Source of the DNA: Lytechinus pictus
Taxonomy: Eukaryota; Echinodermata; Echinoidea; Temnopleuroida; Toxopneustidae
Direction of reading: 5' to 3'
Length of the DNA: 64,000 nucleotides
NCBI RefSeq assembly: GCF_037042905.1
Contig: NC_087245.1
Location: forward strand, 7,703,501 to 7,767,500
Numbering within the stretch: the stretch's first letter is position 1; every line of letters begins with the position of its first letter. Under the pieces are notes generated by a model. That model did not search any database, was not told where the DNA came from, and saw only the letters and a list, made by a program, of their open reading frames with translations. Position numbers and translations under genes: made by a program. Below are positions 37,500-47,514 of this stretch, piece by piece.

Positions 37500-38870
37500 A
37501 GTTTTAAGGGGGTTGCTAGACCTCTAACTTTAGATCTCGAACTACAGTCCCACTACAGTCCCTAGCTTTAGATCTAGGTCTAGATCCTTTAGATCTAGTA
37601 ATAGAAATAATCCAACGTTAGATCTCCAGCCTACTTTATTTTAAGGCCTAACGTTAGATGATTAGATCTACTGTAGACTAGCCTCGAGACTAGCCAACAT
37701 TTACTTTTTTATTTATTTAGAATCTACATTGAGCATGTTGAGAGTCTACAAATCTCTAGATCTAGACCTATTACATGTATTACATTGATATAGATCTAGT
37801 TCTAGGTCTAGATAGGGTTTAACTTTTAGTCTAAGTTATTTAGTCTAGATCTAGGCCAGCGTTAGAGATTCTAGATCATACAGTAGACTAGATCAGCCAG
37901 TTAGGGCTAGGCTAGAAATCTAGAATGAATATATAGCACAGACTAACGTTAGGCCTAGGCCTAGATCTAAATTCTTACATAAATCTAGGCCAGGCCTAGT
38001 CTAGTCAAGACTTAACCCAGGGAGCTCCCTGGGTTAGTCAAGACTGAGCTGTTGGTCTAGGTTTGGGCCTGTTTTCTAGTCCTGGATCTGGAAACCTAAA
38101 CGAGTCCCCAAAAATGTTTGAATAAAAAACTCTTCAAAGAAACAGATATGGACCTAAAACAGGAGTAGAGAGATGTCTTGGACTAATTCTAAATTTAGCC
38201 AGGCCCAGTTACTTGGCAAGCAATGCAGCGATAATCAGATCTAACACTGTACTGTCTGTAGACAGGAATAACCGTTGTTTCTGGGGATTTATTTTAAAAA
38301 TTCTGACATTTTACTGTCATATAACATTGCCTTGGTGAGAGAGGCCAACGTAGAGTGTCATAATTCAGCGGAACAACCAATACAGAGACTGTTCAAAGCT
38401 TTTTGTCTAAGACAAATCAGATCCATTCCACTAGATCTAGCCTATGCCTAAGGTTACTTTAGAATAGTACTATAATCTATCCCTGTCCCTAAGCTAAGCC
38501 AGCCTAAGTCATGAATGCTGTTCTAGGCCTAGACCAATATTTATCTTCAGTCTTGGTTGCTCCACTAACTCACTAGACTATGTTTTGCTTCAGGAAAGTA
38601 AAAAAAAAATCAAATAGGCCTAGGCCTAACTTAGTTAGTAAAAACTATGTTCAATTCTCCTCCAAACAATTGGGCCTAGGCCAGATCTAACTATAGGCCT
38701 ATTTAGACCCAAGACTACTCTCAAAAGTTATAAAAAATTCCCTTACTTAAAGTTAGAATAAAGACGTCGACCTCTTAGCTTATTGTTTTAGATCTAGGAC
38801 TAGGGTCTAGACTCTAGTCTAGAGTGGTTGAGGGGAATCTATTCAATTTAGATTTTGACAAACATGAAAA
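37500..38870. repeat. CTAG-rich stretch (AGATCTAG / TAGGCCTA words)
   Basis: A dense concentration of TCTAGATCTAG, TAGGCCTAG and GTCTAGA words on both strands. It lies inside the 36268-39327 element. Similar words recur more sparsely at 42480-42910. No reading frame or regular period was found. Confidence 0.8.
38004..38045. repeat. 24-bp perfect palindrome flanked by a 9-bp direct repeat
   Basis: GTCAAGACT occurs at 38004-38012 and 38037-38045. Between the two copies lies a perfect 24-bp palindrome (38013-38036) whose half is TAACCCAGGGAG. The layout is that of a target duplication around an insertion made of two inverted ends. Confidence 0.9.
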
Positions 38871-39661
38871 TAAATAAATGGGACTGATACTCAAAAAACT
38901 GTGCAGGTCACTCGGTTTGGGGTTGAAATGTTTTAGTAATTAACAAAAATAAATATAATTGAAATGAAAATTTCTTACCATATATGGGTGATGAATGCTT
39001 TTCTTTCACTACAATAGTTGTTATTAGTTTCCATAATATCAATTTTTTTAAGAAAAAACGACTTTAGTGCCATTTTTTCAACTTTGTTGCAATCACCCCT
39101 GCAGCAGTAATTTAACAAAAAGGTGCTAGTCTTGGTTAAAAGAGGGTTATTATTTTCAAAAAGAATTTTAAACCCGGGTTTAACCCAGGTTTAGTTAAAC
39201 CCGGCTATCAGAATACCAAAATAATTAAACTACACTTGGACCAGAGGTGAGGTTTAGAGGAGGTTTAATTAAACTAGGGTTAACTTTAGACTAGGGTTAA
39301 ATTAAACCTGCTATCAGAATACGGGCCCATGTGTTTAAACAAATAAATTTCACAAATTGACCTTTGACCTACATATTCCAAAATCCATTCAAATCGTCTT
39401 CCTAATGATGGTACATGTTAAACACCAAGTTTTTACATCCATACCTCAAGCTGTTTAGGTGATATTGCTTTGACAAGAAAATAACCTGAATTTTACATAC
39501 AAGGACCACATATGAAGTTCACACCTTACGCAGTCTTGAATAAATTAAGTTTATGAGCAAGTTTGGATAATCCATGTGGAGTTAGAAGTTTCCAATACAT
39601 TCTGTAAATCACTGTAATAGGGAAACATTGAGTAAGCAACTCTATCAACGTCCGTCAGCAT

Positions 39662-40937
39662 TCAATCAATCTCGGGATATTCAGTATATTTCAAAATCTG
39701 GTGAGAAAACTCTGCATAGATTACCTGATCCTCATCAAAGAGCCAAGGATACTTCAGTCGGTCATCAGTGATCCTTGGCCGAGGGACAGAATTTATGATC
39801 CATGCCCTTCTGTCTGCCAGTGTCTTCTGCATGCAGAACTCAACTCTCTTGAAGTCTGGCTGCCTTTTTTTCAGTGCTCATCCACTCTATGTGCCTTGCA
39901 ACAGTGTCAGATTTGGAAAGAATAAAAAATTATACTTAAAAAAAGAAAAAACAAAGAATAAAAAATTATACTTAAAAAAGAAAAAACAAATAGATTTAGA
40001 ATCCTCATTCATTTAGTTTCTGTCAAATCACTTTTCATCCGAGTCCTTAATAGATATTTACAGCAAATTTTACTATAATAGCAAGTTTTATGCAACGACA
40101 CGCCAGTCTTGTTGCCAAAGACAAGAACAGAAAAGCTCCACTTGGTCACACTTTGCGACTATCTGTCACAAACACACTGTACCAGTTAACATTTGGTGAA
40201 AGACATGCATAGCAGAACCATATACATGCGAGTTAGACTAAAAAATTAACTTTAGGTAAAATCTAACAGAGAAATGCATTACAAAATGTCACAACAATGT
40301 AGCCACTGTAAGATTCCTGCATCAATAGTGATACTCAAACATTAGTAAGTTATAATGCAAGAAATATTCTCATATTTTATGCATTTACTCACATTTACTT
40401 AATTCATCAACTCTTAAGGTGCCCCATACACGTTTAAAGCGTTTTTACTGGCCAAGTTCTAATTCTCTTTAATAATCCTTCTGGTTGAGTCTCATATATA
40501 ACTATGTCATGTGAAAAAGAGAAATGCCTTTAAGTTTGGCCATTATCAAGTAAAATATTTATCTAGAAGGATGAATCAATTGCCAAAGAAATTAAATGGC
40601 ATGCACTTGGGCAAGACTATGGCACATTGAGAGTTAATTGGGGTTTCTGTTTGGTACCAGATACTTACTCTCCACCATTCACCAGTTGCTGTGCACCGAG
40701 GACCACAGGTAGTTTGTAATTTTTACTCTCAATGGCCCTGTCACAAGTTCGTCCTCTTCCATGTCTGCAAAATCGTAGAATTTGTCTTGCCATGTCTGCA
40801 GGAAAAATATCTTCTTCTTTCACTCCAAATGTTGTGCACACCACCCTAAGCAGCTCCTGTTTTGAGGTCTCCTCTAACTTGTTGGTTACCAACACCCTTC
40901 TTTGATTTTGGCCATATATCAATAAAAATTTGTACCT
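39662..40937 (-). pseudogene. Unrecognised protein, two-exon gene fragment with an A7 frameshift
   Basis: Minus-strand exon 40937-40669 follows an acceptor (CATTCCAG) and precedes a GTAAGT donor. It encodes YKFLLIYGQNQRRV, then TFGVKEEDIFPADMA and ending LVNGGE. The next exon starts at 39894 after TTGCAAG. Its first base completes the split GA|G codon, giving NGGE-HIEW. It continues HIEWMSTEK, then at a run of seven A (39865-39871) the frame shifts by one base, and the new frame reads DFKRVEFCMQKTLADRRAWI and PWLFDEDQ. A GT donor follows at 39724-39723; without splicing the frame reads on to a TGA at 39664-39662. The second exon recalls a module in uncharacterised SAMD3-like proteins, but I am unsure. 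Upstream exons were not found. It may be a pseudogene, or a live gene with a sequencing error. Confidence 0.65.
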
Positions 40938-41189
40938 GGAATGAAAAGTAATTGATTTTCTTACTAAACCTGAATTTTGAATAAATAATGTATGCAAAGA
41001 GCTTTCAGGATAAATGTGTGTAATCAAAAGATATTGCATGTACATGGACACAAATATTCAGCTTTTGCCTCGATGCAAGAGGCAAACAAGACATATTCCA
41101 ATGTTTGTCTGGGTTTGGTGATACATATTCCATTCATTTATCTTTTTTTCTAGTATTAGTTTCCTGTCTTCGAATATTAGTAAAATTGA

Positions 41190-41780
41190 AGGGATGGTCC
41201 AGGCTGGAAATATTTATATCTCAATAAATAGAAGAAAATTTACAGAGCAAAATGCTAAAAATTTAATCAAAATCGAATAACAAATAAAGTTTTTGAATTT
41301 CAAATGATATTATTCCGGTGAAACAGTTCTAGGCATGTCTTTATGAATATTCATTAGGTTGGCTGGTGATGTCATATCCCCACATGTTCTTTTGTGTTTT
41401 ATTATGTGAAATTTGGTTTAATAAAAAAAATTGCTACCAAGAACTAAAACAATTGGATTGACAACTGATTAAGTGGACTAGTTATTTATTGCCTCAACTT
41501 ATTTCATCATAATGGAGACACATCATTTACACATGTATGAAAAAATGAAAAATTTACGATGTCATGTAATGACATAAGAAAAAATTGAAATGTGACATCA
41601 TCAGCCCACCTATTGAATATTCATGATGATGTGCATATTCCAAAAAATATTGATAAACTTTGAAAATCAATAACTTTGTTATTTGATATCCAAGTTTGAT
41701 GAAATTTTCAGCATTTTACTCTGTGAATTTTACTCCATTTATATACTTTTAGATATAAATATTTTCAGCCTGGACCATCC
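41190..41780. mobile_element. TTAA-type palindromic MITE, AGGGATGGTCC family
   Basis: The left terminus AGGGATGGTCCAGGCTGGAA and the right terminus TTTTCAGCCTGGACCATCCCT are inverted repeats, and the pairing extends into ATATTTATATCT on both sides. The right flank is TTAA and the left flank TTGA, probably a decayed TTAA. The interior is also partly self-complementary (ATTCATTAGGTTGGCTG against CAGCCCACCTATTGAATAT). It is non-coding and lies just upstream (in transcript sense) of the minus-strand gene fragment. Confidence 0.83.
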
Positions 41781-41789
41781 CTTTAACTT

Positions 41790-43950
41790 CCCGCTACCAG
41801 GAAAGAAAATTGTATTGTAGTCTATTAAAAATTTTGATTTGAAATTAAGATACAGTACTATTACGACACAACGGTCCAGCGATGGTATTTCCATTTTTCA
41901 TCACATGAAAATTCATTCATTTCATAATAACCAACCATACTTAAAATTCATACAAATTTCAGACAATTCCACTATTAGTGACACATATGGAACAACACTT
42001 CCTAAATTAATAACTTAACCCATTTGTGACGAAATTCCACATTACGTGGTTTGGCCTCGGATTTTTCATGAATAGTTGTAGGGCCTATATGAAAATACCA
42101 AGGAGACTCGAAAGTAAACACTAGAACTATTGGCATTACTTTTCTTTTGGTAACAATCATCGCCGCTATGGCTAGGAAAATGCGCATATCTTTCAGTTGT
42201 GTACAACTGTGTAGATCTACTATCGTAATGTGCATGCATGCTGTAGAAATCGTCGAAACAAGGAGCCAGCCACGTTCCCACAACCACACTCTGAACTTAC
42301 CCAAAAAAAAAACAGATTTTCACATGGAAAAACATATAGGCCTACAGACATATGAATTGTACTCCCGCTTAAAAATAAAGGATTTATTAAAACATACTAC
42401 TTTGCAGCTAGCTGATCCATTGATCAAGTATTACTACTAATTGAATGAGGACTAATTAACCCGCAGTAGCAGAGTCTGTAGCCTATGCCTAGAGACTAGA
42501 CCCATCAAAAAAAAAGAATACAGATCAGTGGACTGAATGCTGTTGCCGTTCAAAAGTATAACATTAATTAGGACCACCGACACCGTACTCTAACCGTTAA
42601 CGTAAACTTTAAAAAGTTAAAGTATAGATCTAGATCTAGACCCTAGTCGATAGTCTAACGTTAATTAAGCCAGTAGGAGATCTAGTACAAAATTTTTCTT
42701 CATACTCAATGGCAGCCAACAAGTTTTTTTTTCAGGTAGGCCAAGCGCTAGCCTAAGTTAGGCCTAGGCTAGGGCCGGGACTAGGCTATGAGTACGACGT
42801 GTTCCACCATAATAATAAATCTAGTCCAAAGGCAAAGTCCAAGGCAAGCTCAAGCCTATAAATTATAATATATAGCCATAAATAACTTTTAGGCCCTACA
42901 TGTAGCCAGCCCCAATGCCTGGCTTCAACTTCAAGTTGAAGTCAGAATACATTTCTAGACCCATGCAACACTCCTAATCAAAATAAATGCAGCAACATTA
43001 CAGACTAAGGGCAAGGCAAACTCTTGAAATAATCCACTGCACTGACAGTGACACTGCCTGCTGCAGAGTGCAGTACCGTACGGTTCTACTCGGGCTTGGT
43101 ACGGTACGCGCACAATCCGCCGAGTGTTCAATTTCCGAGTCATGCAAGGCCAAGGAGGTGCCAGGAGTGGACTAATTCACGAGAATGCCCAACAGATTAC
43201 TGATTAGATAAGCTTACTTACCGTTAACTATCTCCTGACAGTTCCATAATTTGTCTGTTCTCCTATAGTTTCAGTTAAAAAATTAGTTGAATGCAGTTAA
43301 TTGCCTGAATTTCATGAACTTGAAGCTTAGCTAGCCCTTGGCCTTCGAAGCATTAAGCTGATTGTATCTGCACGGCCGGCGTACGTGTGTGTGTGCATTT
43401 GTCTATGGTGTGTATAGCATACATGTGCGGGTTGTGCGTTACACATGTGGTACTCGGTGGTACTACTAGTACATCGACGCGCATAAAAAAAGGGCGCGAA
43501 AATGAGCGGGAGGGGTGGGGGGGGGGGGCAGGCGGGGAATGCGCGAAATTCGTGTTGAACACAATTATAAAGTAGACAGGTTCAAAATGACAAATGATAT
43601 ATATATACGTATAGACAGACAATGTTTAGTGACTGGGCAGACATATTTTGAAATTATACAAAAAGATAATATAGTCCTATTAAAAAAAAAAAAAAAACAC
43701 CAGCGGCCACCCCCGGCCCGACTACCTTCAAGATCAACAACAACGGCCCTGCTTAGTTAGTAATTCAGGTCGCAGGCCTTTATAATTTTAGTCATGCCTT
43801 TGGATGGCCGAAAGTTAGTTAGTCAGAAACCACAAATGGTGTTAGTCAAGCCTGTCTTTTTACGAAATACGAGTAATGAAAAACCTCTCGTTAGTCCACA
43901 GCTGAGTTAGTCGTGACAAGCTTTATAGGCCCAGACTAACAAAGTTAGTA
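41790..43950. other. No gene recognised; possible promoter side of the minus-strand fragment
   Basis: A higher-complexity segment at 43000-43200 has CpGs and near-palindromic TACCGTACGG and GGTACGGTACG words. A minus-strand open frame at 42304-42002 has no recognised domain. At 43745-43952 the word GTTAGT recurs at least seven times in 210 bp. A (GT) run at 43384-43395 and an A run at 43681-43697 are also present. Either GTTAGT or the CpG segment could be regulatory, but nothing in the sequence settles it. Confidence 0.35.
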
Positions 43951-43959
43951 CCTTGGTAA

Positions 43960-46560
43960 AACGGGAATTTAATCATGCTTTTTGTAACCAATGTTTTTAC
44001 ACTTTCATTAAACCACGGTTAAAACCATGGTTATATAACAATCATTTTCAAACTATCATAAAACCATGGTTAAAATCATGGTGTATAACCGTCGTTTTCA
44101 ACCTTGGTAAAACGCAAATTTAACCATGGTTTTGTAACCACTGTTTTTACACTCTCATTAAACCACGGTTAAAACCATGGTTATATAACCATCATTTTCA
44201 AACTATCTTAAAACCATGGTTAAAATCATGGTTTATAACCGTCGTTTTCAACCTTGCTAAGACGAATGTTTAACCATGGTTTTGTAACCACTGTTTTGAC
44301 ACTTTCATTAAACCACGGTTAAAACCATGGTTATATAACCATAATTTTCAAACTATCATAAAGCCATGGTTAAAATCATGGTGTATAACCGTCGTTTTCA
44401 ACCATGGTAAAACGGAAATTTAACCATGGTATTGTAACCACTGTTTTTACACTTTCATAAAACCACGGTTAAAACCATGGTTATATAACCATAATTTTCA
44501 AACTATTATAAAACCATGGTTAAAATCATGGTGTATAACCATCGTTTTCAACCATGGTAAAACGGAAATTTAACCATGGTATTGTAACCACTGTTTTTAC
44601 ACTTTCATTGAACCACGGATAAAACCATGGTTATATAACAATCATTTTCAAACTATCATAAAACAATGGTTAAAATCATGGTGTATCACCATCGTTTTCA
44701 ACAATGGTAAAACGGAAATTTAACCATGGTATTGTAACCACTGTTTTTACACTTTCATTAAACCACGGTTAAAACCATGGTTATATAACCATCATTTTCA
44801 AACTATCATAAAACCATGGTTAAAATCATGGTGTATAACCGTCGTTTTCAACCTTGGTGAAACGGAAATTTAACCATGGTTTTGTAACCACTGTTTTTAC
44901 ACTTTCATTAAACCACGGTTAAAACCATGGTTATATAACAATCATTTTCAAACTATCATAAAACCATGGTTAAAATCATGGTGTATAACCGTCGTTTTCA
45001 ACCTTGGTAAAACGCAAATTTAACCATGGTTTTGTAACCACTGTTTTTACACTCTCATTAAACCACGGTTAAAACCATGGTTATATAACCATCATTTTCA
45101 AACTATCTTAAAACCATGGTTAAAATCATGGTTTATAACCGTCGTTTTCAACCTTGCTAAGACGAATGTTTAACCATGGTTTTGTAACCACTGTTTTGAC
45201 ACTTTCATTAAACCACGGTTAAAACCATGGTTATATAACCATAATTTTCAAACTATCATAAAACCATGGTTAAAATCATGGTGTATAACCGTCGTTTTCA
45301 ACCATGGTAAAACGGAAATTTAACCATGGTATTGTAACCACTGTTTTTACACTTTCATAAAACCACGGTTAAAACCATGGTTATATAACCATAATTTTCA
45401 AACTATTATAAAACCATGGTTAAAATCATGGTGTATAACCATCGTTTTCAACCATGGTAAAACGGAAATTTAACCATGGTTTTGTAACCACTGTTTTTAC
45501 ACTTTCATTAAACCACGGTTAAAACCATGGTTATATAACCATCGTTTTCAAACTATCTTAAAACCATGGTTAAAATTTTGGTTTATAACCGTTGTTTTCA
45601 ACCTTGCTAAGACGAATGTTTAACCATGGTCTTGTAACCAATGTTTTTACACTTTCATTAAACCACGGTTAAAACCATGGTTATATATAACAATCATTTT
45701 CAAACTATCATAAAACCATGGTTAAAATCATGGTGTATAACCGTCGTTTTCAACCTTGGTAAAACGGAAATTTAACCATGATTTTGTAACCACTGTTTTT
45801 ACACTTTCATTAAACCACGGTTAAAACCATAATTATATAACCATCATTTTCAAACTATCATAAAACCATGGTTAAAATCATGGTGTATAACCGTCGTTTT
45901 CAACCATGGTAAAACGGAAATTTAACCATGGTATTGTAACCACTGTTTTTACACTTTCATTAAACCACGGTTAAAACCATGGTTATATAACCATCATTTT
46001 CAAACTATCATAAAACCATGGTTAAAATCATGGTGTATAACCGACGTTTTCAACCATGGTAAAACAGAAATTTAACCATGGTATTGTAACCACTGTTTTT
46101 ACACTTTCATTAAACCACGGTTAAAACCATGGTTATATAACCATCATTTTCAAACAATCTTAAAACCATGGTTAAAATCATGGTGTATAACCGTCGTTTT
46201 CAACCTTGGTGAAACGGAAATTTAACCATGGTTTTGTAACCACTGTTTTGACACTCTCATTAAACCACGGTTAAAACCATGGTTATATAACCATCATTTT
46301 CAAACTATCTTAAAACCATGGTTAAAATCATGGTGTATAACCGTCGTTTTCAACCTTGGTGAAACGGAAATTTAACCATGGTTTTGTAACCACTGTTTTT
46401 ACACTCTCATTAAACCACGGTTAAAACCATGGTTATATAACCATCATTTTCAAACTATCTTAAAACCATGGTTAAAATCATGGTGTATAACCGTCGTTTT
46501 CAACCTTGGTAAAACGGAATTTTAACCATGGTATTATAAATACTGTTTTTATGCTATCAT
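43960..46560. repeat. Tandem array, 150-bp period, about 17 copies, higher-order 900 bp
   Basis: TTAACCATGGT recurs at exactly 150-bp spacing (44120, 44270, 44420 and so on to about 45620, then offset by 2 bp). Each unit includes TTTTGTAACCACTG, AAACCACGGTTAAAACCATG, TTATATAACCATCATTTTC and TTAAAATCATGGTGTATAAC. The 43981-44580 segment repeats at 44881-45480 with only about two differences, so a six-unit (900-bp) block has been duplicated. Diverged units continue to 46990. This is the right arm of the foldback candidate. Confidence 0.97.
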
Positions 46561-47003
46561 AAAACCATGGTTTAAATCATGGTTTTATAACATTGATTTC
46601 CAACCTTAGTAGAACGGGAGTTAAACCAAGGTTTCCTAACCATTGTTTTTATACTACTGTGAAACCATGGTTACAACCATGGTTAAATTACTATGGTTTT
46701 TTTCACCAAAGTAGAACGATGATTTTGTCATGGTTTTATAACTATTGTTTTTTAACTTTCTTAAAACTGTGGTATAATGATGGTTTTAATAACCATGGTT
46801 TTAAAATCGTCATAAAATGACATTTTTATCATGTTATTATAACTATGGTATTTTAACAATGGTATTACCACACTTCCGCCACACATTTACCTTGGTTATG
46901 AATTTAAAACCATGGACTACCATCGATCCATTGTAAAACCGCCCCTAACCATGGTTATACCATGATTACGGTTGTAAAACCATGGTTTTTTTTTATAAGG
47001 GAG

Positions 47004-47514
47004 ATGACGATTATGATGGCAAAATTCATCATGACATGCAATTATTTTAGCCCTAAAATATCCCCGGACTATATATAGCAAAAGAGTGATAATTTCTCTA
47101 TTTACTTCTGAATTCACTGTATCCAAAAGATGCCACTTAGATAATTTCATGGGTAATTATATGTAATGATAGTAATTCTATAGCTACAACTGCTGTGAAA
47201 CTGTCAAACCAAACTGAGAGAACCCGGCAAGTGCCACGAACAATGTACAACGGTTTAGTTCGCGTCTACTCTCACCGCTTTTACGACCGACCCGGCTCAG
47301 ATCCGACGACACTCTACTCTGGAGCTCTGCCCAACAGTGTATACATGTAATGCCGTGTGTCAGTTCGGTGTGTATTTACTATGTATACGATCACGACCAG
47401 CCAGCTAGCCGTATACCGTACGGACGATAATCGTACAGCTTTGAGAGGCTGTGTTGTTATTGAGGTTGCACGGATATAGTCGGGCAACATTGCCTGTTAC
47501 TAAATTTTCACAAG
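47004..47514 (+). promoter_or_regulatory. Presumed promoter and 5' UTR of the C1-domain gene
   Basis: The stretch is less AT-biased than its surroundings and has more CpG. An initiator-like TCAGTT at 47360-47365 would place a start site near 47362 and give a 5' UTR of about 150 nt. No TATA box at the right distance is evident. The right end of the CCATGG array lies only about 360 bp upstream of this site. Confidence 0.35.

Larger units (their letters stand above)
36268..39327. mobile_element. 3.06 kb DNA transposon-like element with GGCCCGTATTCTGATAGC TIRs
   Basis: The left terminus GGCCCGTATTCTGATAGC is the exact inverse of the right terminus ending at 39327. The inverted repeat extends inward with gaps through GGTTTAA.TTAACCCT.GTCTAA. 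On the left the inner TIR block is tandemly duplicated (about 36283-36350 and 36356-36415). The interior holds a tandem repeat at 36500-37270 and a CTAG-rich stretch at 37500-38870. No transposase frame was seen. The target duplication is unresolved. Confidence 0.78.
30396..47003. mobile_element. Candidate 16.6 kb foldback-type element with CCATGG arrays as arms
   Basis: The left boundary reads CCCTTGTAAAAAAAAACCAT (about 30397). The right boundary is its inverse, with one mismatch in 20 (ATGGTTTTTTTTTATAAGGG, ending at 47001). Similarity continues inward with gaps: GGATCCATCGT at 30451-30461 against ACCATCGATCC at 46919-46929. Both arms are tandem arrays rich in the palindrome AACCATGGTT. 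Between them lie about 10 kb with other transposons and a gene fragment. Foldback elements with tandem-repeat arms (the TU family) are known from sea urchin. I could not find a target-site duplication, so two separate elements remain possible. Confidence 0.5.

Noticed and set aside
42002-42304. 100-residue minus-strand open frame upstream of the unrecognised gene fragment
   Set aside because: Considered as a 5' exon, but no recognisable protein pattern and two alternative frames are open.
43960-46560. Regularly spaced repeats that could suggest a CRISPR array
   Set aside because: The whole 150-bp unit is repeated, with no unique spacers, and the context is a spliced eukaryotic genome.
30388-47011. 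Target-site duplication for the foldback candidate
   Set aside because: Flanks were compared at 8 and 9 bp with the ends shifted by a few bases; nothing better than a 4-base coincidence was found.
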